Source: Rotaria sp. Silwood1 (lineage: Eukaryota > Rotifera > Eurotatoria > Philodinida > Philodinidae). Taken from it: a stretch of 64,000 nt of DNA. The notes under the pieces are model-generated. The model was not told the DNA's origin, did not search any database, and saw only the letters and a list, made by a program, of their open reading frames with translations. The stretch covers positions 182,508 to 246,507 of the forward strand of contig CAJNOP010000024.1 of assembly GCA_905250075.1 (NCBI GenBank), read 5' to 3'. A program made the position numbers and the translations under genes. Shown in pieces: positions 38,530 through 50,396 of the stretch. Every line of letters begins with the position of its first letter. Positions within the stretch are counted from its first letter, which is position 1.

Positions 38530-40175
38530 GACAAATTATGTAGTCGTCAAATGAAATAGAATTTAGTTAAATTTTAATAATCAAATTTAATTATAATAAA
38601 TTATAAATACAACAGATTAAATTTCGTTTTTTTAATATATTCAGTATAATATTTATCAAGATAATGTTATCACCATGTTTTGTTCTTTATTGATTCCTAG
38701 CCATATTTGTTCTCCATTCTAAAAAGAAGAAGAAGAAGAAGAAAAGGTAAATATAATTTTTGCATTCTATCGGTCTCGTTTTTTTTTTTTATGGAACCTA
38801 TTGAATCATTATCAGAAAGAGTAAATTTTAGTTGTCGCTTGTCGACCGAGATTTTTTTTTTCTTTCTTCCATCAAGATTTTATTCAATCCATTCAATCAT
38901 ATTACATATGTAAAAAAAAAAAGTGAACGGGTCACTTTCTCTTGAAATGTATAAAGAATAAGAAATTTATTTCATCCTGTTGAGTTTCTTGACTGATGCT
39001 AAAATTGATTAACAGAAGAATTGTTTTAAGTTGCAGAACTTTATCTAACATATAGTTTCACTTGTCGTTTTTTCTTGGTAAATTAACGTAAAGTTATTTG
39101 AAAAATTCTACTTTGATCGAAAAGTAAAATGTCAAAAGATAAATATGCCGATTTGTTCAAACTTAGAAATAGTACAAATACATATTTAGTTGATGACAAA
39201 GAGTTCAATATGTTTATTTAATTTATAGACTCTATCTTTATAAGAAGATAAATGTGTTTTACGAAGAGCGAAGGCGAAGAACATTGATGAACAAGTTTAT
39301 GTGAGTCAGGCATATGTTTCATATTTATTCGTTTTTCGAGATGTTGGTAGGTAAACGTGGTGAGAACACACCCAGTCATGTGTTCATGCATATTCTTGCT
39401 ATACTTTACGTATTGTTTGAGATTGTTATCTTCGGTTCAGTAATTGAATGTTTATGTTTCCATTTTTCGTACAAGTAATTTCAAACATTAGAACTATAGT
39501 AAGAACATATATTTTGACATTCATTGAATAAATCAGTTATTTATAATGTTCATTGTTTTGAAGCTAATATCAGTGTACCGATTTTTCAAAATGACCTTAA
39601 TAAGTATGGGACTACGAAGAAAAAAATTTGTCTTAATCAGAAATAAAGATTATAGTTAAATATTCTATTATTTTAAGCAAAGTATCTTATAAACCATATC
39701 AATCAGAACATTATTCAAAAGTGATGATCCAAAAAAGTGTTAGTCACAAAGCAAATAAATCAAAAGTATTAAAGAAATTGTTTTAGATGTGATCCTAATC
39801 AATGTTGGAATAGTTTTTCTTTAGACCGAAACCGGAACTCAAAAAAACAGGATGTCAGACATCTGTATTTTCGAATTTTCTTTTGTTTGATTCATAAAAC
39901 TGGTTTTATTGGAAAATATCCCATTCTATTGTAAACTTGTGAACGCTATCTTTTCTTCAAACAGACTGGAATAAACATGTATGCAAAAATATTAAATGTC
40001 CCGTAGAATAGTATTCAAAACGATAGAGTTTTACTTAATGACATATATCTCAATTGAATTACAATTGAGACTTTGAAATCCTGTTTTACTGTGTAAAATG
40101 TAATTAAGATCTTTCGATTTATACTTCAATTTTTTTGTAAATCAACTGTATGATGAAATTTGAAATACCGTCCAA
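38530..40175. other. Gene-poor region upstream of the fucosyltransferase
   Basis: 1.6 kb of AT-rich sequence expected to hold the fucosyltransferase promoter. An AAG repeat of about seven units lies near 38722-38742. No gene is seen. Confidence 0.5.
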
Positions 40176-41506
40176 TGAAAGGACGATTGATGGTCTCTGG
40201 AGAAATCAGTCCAATTGAATCTTAATGATTTCTTCGTGCAAAAATAAAGAAGATGGTGATAGAAACTATATCTTATATTTTTTTAAAATGATTTTAGTAG
40301 ATGTTTACAGTCTTAGGATCCTGATTACTAAATTTAACATGTATTCTTTGATGTATTGACTTGCCACTTTATACACACAAAATAAATAATATATCTATAG
40401 ATAGGTTGTGAAAGATATTTCGAAAATCTATATAATAATCATTTACCAGCAATGTAGAAAACATTTGTTGTTGAGATATTTCTTGACTACTGTTAAAATA
40501 TGGTGCTAGTATTTCGTACAAACCATAGTATACACTGAAATAGAATTCTCTTACTCTGGGATTCATTGTGATCGATAGAGTTTTTCATAGGCTTTAAATC
40601 CATGTAAAATTTGTCTGCGAAAAAAGTTGAAAACATGTTTGAAGACAAGAAAGTTTTGTTCGGATAGGCAACAACGATATATTTTTGGCTAGTATTGAAC
40701 GATTTCAGTCATTAGAATCATCTTTTTAGTCAAGATACATAGCATATTCAGAATCAGCACTAAAATAGCGTTGACTGATGTATGTTTCAAACTTTTCTCA
40801 TCAATTTTATTTTCGGTGAAAATTGGAACTTTACTTTCTCTCAGGGCTGCCTCAAAAAATAAGTTTAAAAATAAAAGTCATGAGAGAATTTTGAAACATA
40901 CATCGGTCAACGCTATTTTAGTGCTGATTCTGAATGTGCTATGTTTTTTGATTAAAAAGATGATTCTAATGGCTGAAATCGTTCAATACTAGTCAAAAAT
41001 ATATCGTTTTTTGCCTATCCGAACAAAATTTTCTTGTCTTCAAACATGTTTTCAACTTTTTTTGCAGACAAATTTTACATGGATTTAAAGCTTATGAAAA
41101 ACTCTATCGATCACAATGAATTCCAGAGTAAGAGAATTCTATTTCAGTGTATACTATGATTTGTACGAAATGCTAGCACCATATTTTAACAATAGTCAAG
41201 AAATATCTCAACAACAAATTTTTTTCTACATTGCTGGTGAATGATTATTATATAGATTTTCGAAGTATCTTTCACGGTCTATCTATCGGTATATAGTTCA
41301 TTTTGTGTGTATAAAGTGGCAAGTCAATACATCAAGGAGCACATGTTAAATTTAGTAATCAGGATCCTATGACGGTAAACGTCTACTAAAATCACTTAAA
41401 AAAATATAAGATACAGTTTCTATCATCATCTTCTTTATCTTTGCACGAAGAAATCACTAAGATTCAATCGGATCGATCTCTCAAGGAACCACTACACGTC
41501 ATTTCA
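40176..41506. repeat. 1.3 kb palindrome with about 5% arm divergence
   Basis: Left arm 40176-40800 and right arm 40881-41506 are reverse complements around a centre near 40841, with an 80 bp spacer. CATTGTGATCGATAGAG at 40564-40580 pairs with 41102-41118; GAATC at 40217 pairs with 41461-41465. Both give the same centre, so indels nearly cancel. In a 150 bp stretch I counted about eight differences. Each arm carries the start of the same open frame (MNPRVREFYFSVYYGLYE on the minus strand at 40369-40566; the copy at 41116 on the plus strand is frameshifted by one extra T). Outermost parts diverge more. Confidence 0.88.
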
Positions 41507-43161
41507 AATCTGGATTTAGTATCACAGCTATAAGATATATCCGATAAGCTTCTAATATAAGTGATAATCACTAGTTTTGAAGCGTAACAAGTTGCATTGA
41601 AATTTAGAGATGAACTTGTTTTGTTAATATTTTACAAAATCGATATCTGTCTGATAAGAGCAACTATATGTATATCGTTAGTTAAAGGAGAAGTTTATTT
41701 GTATCGTTATAAGTTGATCTTTGTCAGTGAAAAGTATTTGTCATATAAGTTTTGTTGTTTGAGCTCAAGAAGTATATTTACAATTGACATGTCTACAAGC
41801 TATGGTTAATATGTCAACAGATTCTAAATTCTGTCGTATGAAAATATCAAATTATGTCTATCCGACTCGGCAAATTAGAAAAAAACCACACACAACATTT
41901 TTTTGTTTCCTGCTGTGCCAAACCTAAAAGTTCATTTCAATCGTTGGAGGCTTTTTTTTCGGTTATTCTGACATTATATTATTTTTATCTTTTTGTCGTA
42001 TCATTAGCAAGAGAATGTGTTTTCCTGAATGTCTGAAATTTAAATATTCAATGACTGATTTAAGCTTTCAGTTGAATGTAGATATTTGCTTTATGATGAA
42101 ATATAAAATCTTGGATCAACGAATAATCATCGAAATAACTAACAACAAACATTTCGAACGGACAAACTTCATCAGAAATAATTTTCAATCCGAATCTTCT
42201 ATCCACGAAATATCTTCCTTATTGTCTAGTTTGCTGTTCAATCCTATGCGAAAACACATCTTGAAAATTGAACTTATCATGATTGGTTACAAGCACAGAA
42301 AACAAAATATTGAAGTGTAAACACATGCTCATCTAAAAATTGTATATGATCTTGTACGAATTTATATGCCAATTTCAAGATCATCATTTCTGAAAAAATT
42401 GTGTTGAATGAGTTATTACATGACCTTAATGTCAGGTCTTATACCATTCACGAATGATTTTCTACAACGTCGCATAGCTGATTTTCTTCTATTTTCGGCT
42501 TCTATCTTCTTGTTTTCTTAAGAACATCTTTTATCTTCACTAAAATATAACAATATATGCTTAATAGACAATTAAAAATATTTTTATTGAATTTGATCTT
42601 TAAAACGATGTACAATAATAAAATAAACAATTTAAACAAGAGAAAACCTACTTCAAGTCAGCCAAATCATATCTGGCGTGATTTTCTAACAAATCAGCAC
42701 TACTAAACACATGATGTGTTTTTAATTCCAAAAAAAAAAATTAGCGTCTAAAATAGAACTTATTTAATTGTTTAAATATTTATTTAAATGCACAAAACTT
42801 TCGTTAGCAAAACTATTGGTATAAGTAAGATCTACACTTATGATCTGATATGATCGTATAAGATCTTACAAAATTTCAATTACCAGATTTCAAAAGACTC
42901 TTATAGTAAGATTTTTGTATAATATTTCCATCTAAAAAATCATGTTCAATGGACTTCAGTAATATTCTTTTTAATATATATTAGAGAGAAAGGACTGTGT
43001 ATAGAATTCATTTTAGATCATTATTTTAAGAAATTCACCTCATTTAAACAAAGAAAAAGAATATTTATTTATACAAAAACAAAAATTAAAAGAATTGAGT
43101 AAAACATAAATTTTATAACACCTATTTTATTTCGAAATAAAAGCAAAACAAATAAAGATAT
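41507..43161. other. Region between palindrome and tetraspanin gene
   Basis: 1.65 kb. Three short plus-strand frames (41597-41809, 41854-42036, 42015-42320) overlap or abut and are slightly less AT-rich than their surroundings. They could be remnants of a decayed gene, but none resembles a known family and no splice path joins them. Confidence 0.35.
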
Positions 43162-45804
43162 TTAAACAAGGCTTTCATCTTGTTTATTAATCGACGACTG
43201 TTTTAAACTTGGACGTGGTGCTGGTTTTGGTATGTTTTGTAATAAAGAATTTTTTGTTTTATAAGGCATATGAATTTTGGTTGGATTAGAGATAAAATGT
43301 TGTTCCGTTAATTTAACATAAGATTTTGAATTAATAATAGATGAAAATTTTTTTTGATCCTGATAACTTGGTGGAATACGATCTTGATCACTTGATGGTG
43401 ATGATTGTTGATTAGATTTTTTTAATATTGGTTTTGGTATTGTTACATCAGTTAATAATAATTTATCAGATAATGATGAAGATGTTGATGGAGATGTTGT
43501 TAAAGGATTTTTAATATCATCATTTTGTGATTGTTCTGTTATATCACCTTGTGAAACAGATGTTACAAAAACATTAGAAAAACTTAATGTTGGTGGTCGT
43601 TTGCCATTGGATTTATTTGTTGTTATTTTTGGTTTTCTATTCGTATCAATTGATGGTGGAGTATCAGAATTTCGTTTGTTTGTGTTTTGATCTTCGAAAG
43701 ATTTTTCTGATGATGATCGTTCTACACCTGATTAAAAACAAAAACAAAAAGAAAGATATTGATTATTTTAAGGTTCAATAGAGCATCTGTTACTGGCAGA
43801 TTTTATTTACTCAGATATATTATAACGAAGAAAAAAATGTGTATTTCTCATAGTATATTGCGTAGAAAGATGCAGAATATTGAAGTATCCAATTATATGA
43901 TTAATTTTATACGTAAAATGCTAGCATATATGATAAAGAATGTCATTTAAATAAAGAACGCATATAGATCTTCAAGATACTACATATTAGGTAGTTGTCA
44001 AATACGTTGAATTACGTAGTTTAGATTATATCAATTCAATTAAGTGACAAGAATTCTGTATTTGACTTTCGTTGAGAGAAAAACTTTTTAACAAAGTTCG
44101 TTATATTAAATTATAAAATATTCTTCTTCATACTCCATTGATTAATGAAAAACGTAGAGTTTTCATATATTTATAAGAAATATAGTATTTCTTCAAGAAT
44201 AGAGTACTCGAGAAAACAGATACTTCAACCCTTGTTTTAATACGATATAGAAAAAAAATGTAAATTGAGCATGTTCTAACTAATTGAATTTTTAATCATA
44301 ATCAGAAACGTCAATCCAAACCATATTTATTCATAATTGAAAAATTAGCAAAAAAACGTTCTTATAGACCTTTGTCTTCCTACTAGTTTTCTTTATTATA
44401 TAACACTCATGAATGCAAAATTTTTTTCAACCATTGTATTTTGATTTTTCTTCAATTATCTTATTTGAAAAATACCTGAATCATTATCGTTGTCATCATC
44501 TCGTCCGATTTTTCTTCGGCTTTTAATCATTGGTAATTTTTTAGGTAATGGTGGTGGTGGTGGTGGTTGTTTTTGTTTTTGATTAACAGCAGTTATAATT
44601 GCTTTCCGTTTTGGATTATATTGTTTAGTACGTAGTAGATCAGGTTCACTATCATCAGTTTCAGTTCGTTCACTTTTTTCTGATATTGCTGATAATTTTC
44701 TTGATACTTGTTGTTCATAAGGTGGTGCTGAAATATTATTATTTAATGGTGGTGGTAATGGTGGTGGTGGTGGTGGTGGTAAAATCATTGCAGCATTTTG
44801 TACTCGTTTATTTGGTAATTGTGAGTCATATTCATTAAGTACAATACGTCGTTTTTCAATATATTCATTATCATGATTAGTAATTTTATCTTGATTTGTT
44901 ACTGCAGATGATAGAAGAATTTTCTTTGGTAGATTGTCTGATGATGATGATTCAAAACTTGATGAATTACGCCAATGAGAAGATTCATTTATTAAATGGG
45001 AATTATTTTTGTGATGTTTTTGTCTATATTGTTCATACATACAAAGAAATGAATAAAAATAGATAACAAGAAGTAATTTAATTAAACTAAATAATAGTAA
45101 TATCGAAGCTAATACATTCATACAGGAATCAAGAAAAAACATTGTACGCGTAAGACATCCAACACTATACATATGACAACTTGGTGGAACATTGTTTTGA
45201 TATGATAAACGTCCATCAGATCCACAACAACGAAATGCTACTTGCAGAATATCTAAAGCTCGACTAGCACGTTCATCATTACCTTGTCGATAAGTAATTA
45301 CTTTAGTAATAATAATAAAACAAAAAGAATTAAATTCAATAGTAATTTACATCAATCTAATTTACCTAATTTTGGTAATTGTTCTTGAAGTGTTAATTTC
45401 GTTTGAAATTTATTTGTAAATGCTATTATTGATATTGCTAATTCTGCAATAATAACTAAAGTAATCATTGTCGTTGAAATAAATATAAATACATGTGTTG
45501 AATATAAGCCCCATGTTAAAATAAGACACATGACTAATGTAATGATTGATGAAGTAAATAAACACATTGATAAATATCGTAGTATCCATAAGTCCTATTC
45601 AATAAAAATCAATAAAGAATAATTTTTCATTTTGTTTTTCTGTGAAAAACTTACAATAAAACCAGCATCAGCAAGATTGTATGCTAACGTTTTATAATGA
45701 TTCTCAAGTACTGTCCACATAGCTAATCCCAATTCTATAAGACCAATAATGCATAATATAATTAGAGCCAATTTATTGATAAATTTAAACATAGATATGC
45801 TCAT
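43162..45804 (-). CDS. Tetraspanin with a long proline-rich cytoplasmic tail
   Basis: Four exons (45655-45804, 45366-45594, 44476-45300, 43162-43727) give 589 residues. Seen: TM1 (LALIILCIIGLIELGLAMW), TM2 (CLFTSSIITLVMCLILTWG), TM3 (FIFISTTMITLVIIAELAIS), a large extracellular loop with the hallmark AFRCCGSDG and PPSC, and TM4 (SCMNVLASILLLFSLIKLL). This is the tetraspanin plan. Most tetraspanins are 200-350 residues with a tiny C-terminal tail. Here about 350 residues follow TM4, with two PPPPPPP-type runs, a Ser-rich segment, PPSYQDQ and PKPAPRPSLK. Such a tail could bind SH3, EVH1 or WW domains (inference). A small hairpin (GTCAAATAC at 43997 with GTATTTGAC at 44058) lies in the 748 bp last intron. 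Confidence 0.85.
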
Positions 45805-47548
45805 TTTTATTTTCTAATGTCAAGGACGTGTATCAAGATTGTTCAAAGGCCACAACATCGCCTAAAAGAATAAAATGTCACAAACTGAAATGATATAGAA
45901 ATATTTTCTTCATCTAATCCGTTTCTTTTTCTCTTCAATTAATATTCATATAATTAATTTGCAAAATATACAATACATATAAAATAATTAGAAGATAAAA
46001 TATTTAAACTCGCAATTCCTTTTACAAAAAAAAAACAACTAACAAACAAATTATGTTCATTGATGTGCCGAGCAAAAGACAAATCTATCATCTGTCTTTA
46101 GAATAATATAGTTAGAAGAATAAAAAAAAAAGAGAAAGGAAATGAAGAAGTGAGATAGAAAAAAGAATTGATTTTTTTCACGCTGATTATTCAGGAAAAG
46201 AAGATTGTTCTACCGCAAACAAAATATGATGATTTTCAATAACAGACTAAATAATGATTAGCATAATAATATTAACGACAAGATGACAAAAAAAAAAAAT
46301 ATGACATACTCAATGATTTCATTCAACATGTTTAATTTTTCTTCTCTTCTCTTTTTTTTGTGTCTAGCTCGCTTAGCATAATGAATAAAATCTCATTGAT
46401 GAGTTTCGTAGAGAAAAAAAAAATTTGACCCACGCATTTAGGTTTTACTTTCTATGATATATGAATACATCTGGCCTTAATAAATAAATAATCTTTTTCT
46501 GTCTTATCTGAAAAATGATCATCAAAAACAAGAAAAAAAAGATGAATGCAACTAGATCTTTCTCTTAGCATGATCAATTTGTTTCAACGTTATGTTTAAC
46601 TCTCTGTGTATTGTAACCGATATACCGCCCATACAGGCTACTCCTGTTTGTCTGTTCAACAAACGAAGACAATTGCCTTCCTTTTCTTCTTTCCTTCTAT
46701 TCATCATGCTCTATTTCCTTATCTCATGGATCAACATATATTTGTCTACGTAGAAAAAAAATCATACAATAAAACTTCGTCACACCTCTAAGCGTTGAAT
46801 TGACCGTTTGTATTATGAACAAAACTAGACGTTTTCAGTTATTTGAATGACATGAAAAAAAAAGATCGTTATATTACTTCTGTTGTTAGGTCAAACGACG
46901 CGACACACAAAAGAAAAATGCTTTTTTTTCATCATGTCCAGACATCATTGTAAGAATAAGTGACCTCAATATACATTGCCAATAATCAAATATCCATTCC
47001 GAGCAAAAAAAGGATTAAGTTTCCATTGTGGTCGTACACGATCAAATGCTATTTTTTTGTCAATAATTTTCAATGTCATTCTGTTAACATTCAAAAACTA
47101 ACATAACCTTGACGAGAAAAACTAATCAAAAATATATAGAAAATATGATGTCGACCTATAATTATATATATATATATTACATCAGTTGTATTCTTACCGA
47201 ACAAAATTTCGTACTTGCTACTTGTCAACACGGGCAAGAGAGTTCAGTGATTAAAATATGCGTGCAACGTATACGTCTATCGAATCATTATGTATATTTG
47301 TATACCTCAAAATTTTTTTTTTCTTCATTCATCCATTCGTTCGTGTGTGTGTATTTGTTTGCCGAGTTCTCTCGTTCTTTTCGTTATACATTCACATACA
47401 TCCAACAAAACTTATTTGTCCTTTCTGTTTTTTTCCTCTCTTTCAATCTTATACCAAAATAGTTCATTCGAAATTGTCTAAGAATCTCCTTGTCAACATA
47501 ATATAAATAAATATGTTTCATTATTTTTATTATTTATTATTTCATAAT
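45805..47548. other. Divergent intergenic region tetraspanin / HGS
   Basis: 1.7 kb between divergent start codons. It contains a GTGTGT run at about 47344 and an AT repeat near 47161-47176. Overlapping open frames at 47109-47506 have no coding character. I looked specifically for VHS-domain exons of HGS and saw none. Confidence 0.5.
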
Positions 47549-50252
47549 ATGGTCATAGATAATCAAGATAATATTTGTTCACGTTGTCATACTCGAACAA
47601 AATTTTTAGAAATATTTAAACAATGTTTCTATTGTTCAACAAAACATTGTAATCAATGTTGGTTAGAATTACAAATATCTGATGATTATAAACTTTTAAT
47701 TGATTTACTTCCAAAAAAAACTAATACAAATATAAAACGAATATGTTCAACATGTATAAAAATATTACTTTCACAAACATTAAATCATTCAACAAGAAAA
47801 AAACAAGAAAATGATAATGATGATTATCAATTAGCTTTAGCTATATCATTATCACAAAATGAAGCTGATGAAAAATTAAAACAGAAAAGAAAATTTAATG
47901 AAAATAAAAGTATTCATATTGACAAAATAAATCAAATAGTCAAAATAGAATTCAATGATAATCATGAAAATTTATTAGAAAAAATTACAGAAGCAATTGA
48001 AAGATTTATGAATAGAGCAAAAAGCAATTGTAAGTCAAATTTATTTGATATAATATCAAATTAATCTAGCGGAAAATTAAAATCAAAGCATTGATTCAAC
48101 TTATTGTATATGATCCGATGTGTATATATGTATGAAGTTAGTTCTATTTTGTTCATCTATTCGATAAAATTCATTACTATACAAAAGGAAATTCATAGTG
48201 GAAATCCGTCAAAGAACTGTATTTACACTCATATAATGATAATGAATAGAATGAGATGACTGATCTAGCTTAGCAAGTTAATATTCACAATCATTTCATT
48301 TGATGATTATACCCTTAGGTAGTTCTTGTTGACGGAACTACAGTTCAACTGTTTAACATCAAACAGTATGTTTTATTACAATGAAATGATAATCTTTGTT
48401 ACTAAATTAGATCTTTTCTTTGTCAAATTTAAAAGCATTTTGAAATATTTACCGTGAAATAATAGCATCCTTATTTTACAGCTAATATATAATTCAGGAT
48501 TTTTAATTATATAGATTTCACTTTGGTTTTTTCCTTCAAGCGCTTAAATCATATAAAAATAAATGTCAAAATAGAATCTATAAATATTTGAAGTCAAATT
48601 ACTTTAATATGAAATTAAATTATTTAAAAGAAGTGTAATTAATTTCGATATTGAACTGTAATATTTATGAAGAATGATAAATAAATCGATTTAATGTAAA
48701 TACTTATGATAAATACCATCATTCAAACTGATTGTAATGAAAATAAGAGCTCTTTAAAAATATCACTCTAAAATGTCGCTTATTATATATTGTCGATATG
48801 TGTTATGTTCATGATAAAGAATATGAGAGAAAATGCCAATAGAAGATTTTCACAAACTTCGAATTGACATTTCGCATCAGAATTAAAGAAGGATGGACAT
48901 AATCTCAATAATCCAACAATAGTTAGCGACTTGTGATTGTTAACAATCTAAAGAAGAGAACAGCTGATGCTTTTTTTATTGTGATATTCTATAAGGCAAA
49001 ATTATTTTAAATTCCATCATTCTGAGAAAACACTCAAAAAAAATGCATGAAACTAGTGTTCTATTTCGATGTAATTTTAATTTTGACACGTTCTTCAAAT
49101 AGAAGGACTTCAGATATATAGTTCAAGGTATGATTGACATAATTATCTTCTCAAATCTCAACATCGAACAAACAAAATTACGTATCTATTTGGTCAAATA
49201 ATATAGATTTTCTTGAAAAAAACAACCATCGTTTTCATGAATCTTTTTGAGTGTTTTACAAAGATGATAAGTGTTAGTATAATTTTGTCTTCGATAAAAA
49301 AAAAAAAAACTTTCAGAATTCTTCTTTTTCGATTGCTGAAAATCGTATAGATCGCCAGCTATCGCTGTCGTCGAGTTATTAAGATCACACCCATTTCTCT
49401 TTAATTCTGACATAGATATCATTTTAATACTCTTATGGACTTTATTATACAATAACGTCATTAGTTTACTCACTCTCCTTTCGTCTCCAAGTTAGTGCAA
49501 GATGAGAGAGATGAATCTATTTTTGCTATTAAAAATTCACCATTCATTTATAATCATCTTTCATAGAAATATTATAAGACTATTCTTCAATATTACCTAC
49601 CATAAAAAAAACAATCTCATAAAATGTCTACACTGGCTAGACTATTTTTTATTTTTTTGAATCATTCATTCACTTGAAAATTGAACTCTCAAATATGAAA
49701 ATTTCGTTTCTTGTTTACTTAATCTTCTCAATATTATTAATCTCTCTTTTTTTTTTCAAGTATCCTTATTTCATAATTATTGAATATTTATAGATCAACG
49801 TAATCGTGATGTCATAGGAGATACTGCACTACTTTCTGCATTTATATCACTTCAAACATGTGCAACTGATCTTGAAAAATTAAAACATGATCTAGATGAT
49901 CAACGTCAACATTTTGAAACACTTCAAGAAAAATTAACCGCATTACGTGATGCTCGGTAAAATAAACATATAATAACAAAAATAAAAATAAAAATTTTTC
50001 TTACTGATTAGTGAAGCATTAAATATGCTTCGTTATGAGCATCATCAAAAAAAACGACAAGAACAAGAACGTCTAGAACAACAACGTCGTTTATTAATGA
50101 TACAAAAAGTTGCTGACCTTCGACAATTTAAACATACACAAATAGCTAATTTTCAAGAAAATTATTTTCAACATTTACTTGATGAAGAACAAAAAATGAA
50201 AGAACATTTAAAAAAACAAAAACTATTCAAAGACGAACAATTTAGTTCATAG
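47549..50252 (+). CDS. HGS: HRS-like ESCRT-0 subunit without VHS domain
   Basis: Three exons (47549-48029, 49794-49956, 50012-50252) give 294 residues. An in-frame ATG at 47513 would add 12 hydrophobic residues. HRS sorts ubiquitinated cargo on early endosomes. Seen: a zinc-finger-like region with CSRC, CFYC, CNQCW and ICSTC spaced as in FYVE but without the R(R/K)HHCR core; a ubiquitin-interacting motif (DYQLALAISLSQNEADEK); and the helical core ENLLEKITEAIERFMNRAKS, NRDVIGDTALLSAF, TLQEKLTALRDAREALNMLR, EERxQ-type coiled coil. The last three follow HRS step by step. Human HRS is 777 residues with an N-terminal VHS and a long Pro/Gln tail; both are absent. The stop at 50252 precedes RABEP1 by 144 bp. 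It could be a specialised paralogue or a degenerating copy. The first intron is 1.76 kb. Confidence 0.82.
48030..49793. other. Long first intron of HGS
   Basis: 1,764 bp with GTAAGT donor and TTTATAG acceptor. A 95-codon minus-strand frame at 49186-49473 resembles nothing I know and contains homopolymer-coded Phe/Lys runs. No large inverted repeat was found by eye. Confidence 0.5.
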
Positions 50253-50396
50253 TGACATCTTTTTTTTTCTCTTACTTCTCGTACACATCTAGTTGGCTAA
50301 GAAATAAATCATACAAAAAAAAAAAAATAAAAATAATCGATCGAATCGGGTCAGTTAGTTATTTTTGTTCTGTAATAAATAATAATAATAGCAGCA
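50253..50396 (+). promoter_or_regulatory. HGS-RABEP1 intercistronic spacer
   Basis: 144 bp with an AATAAA at about 50301-50306 and, just before the RABEP1 ATG, AATAATAGCAGCA, which offers acceptor AGs within 3-8 bp of the start codon. This fits polyadenylation plus trans-splicing, but a compact independent promoter is not excluded. Confidence 0.45.

Noticed and set aside
40771..40992. 73-codon frame across the palindrome centre
   Set aside because: It crosses the spacer between inverted arms and is not conserved between them.
47109..47506. Overlapping Phe/Ser-rich frames upstream of HGS, checked as possible VHS exons
   Set aside because: No VHS features; the composition is that of T-rich untranslated sequence.
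49186..49473. 95-codon minus-strand frame in the HGS intron
   Set aside because: Contains homopolymer-coded runs and no known motif; probably chance.
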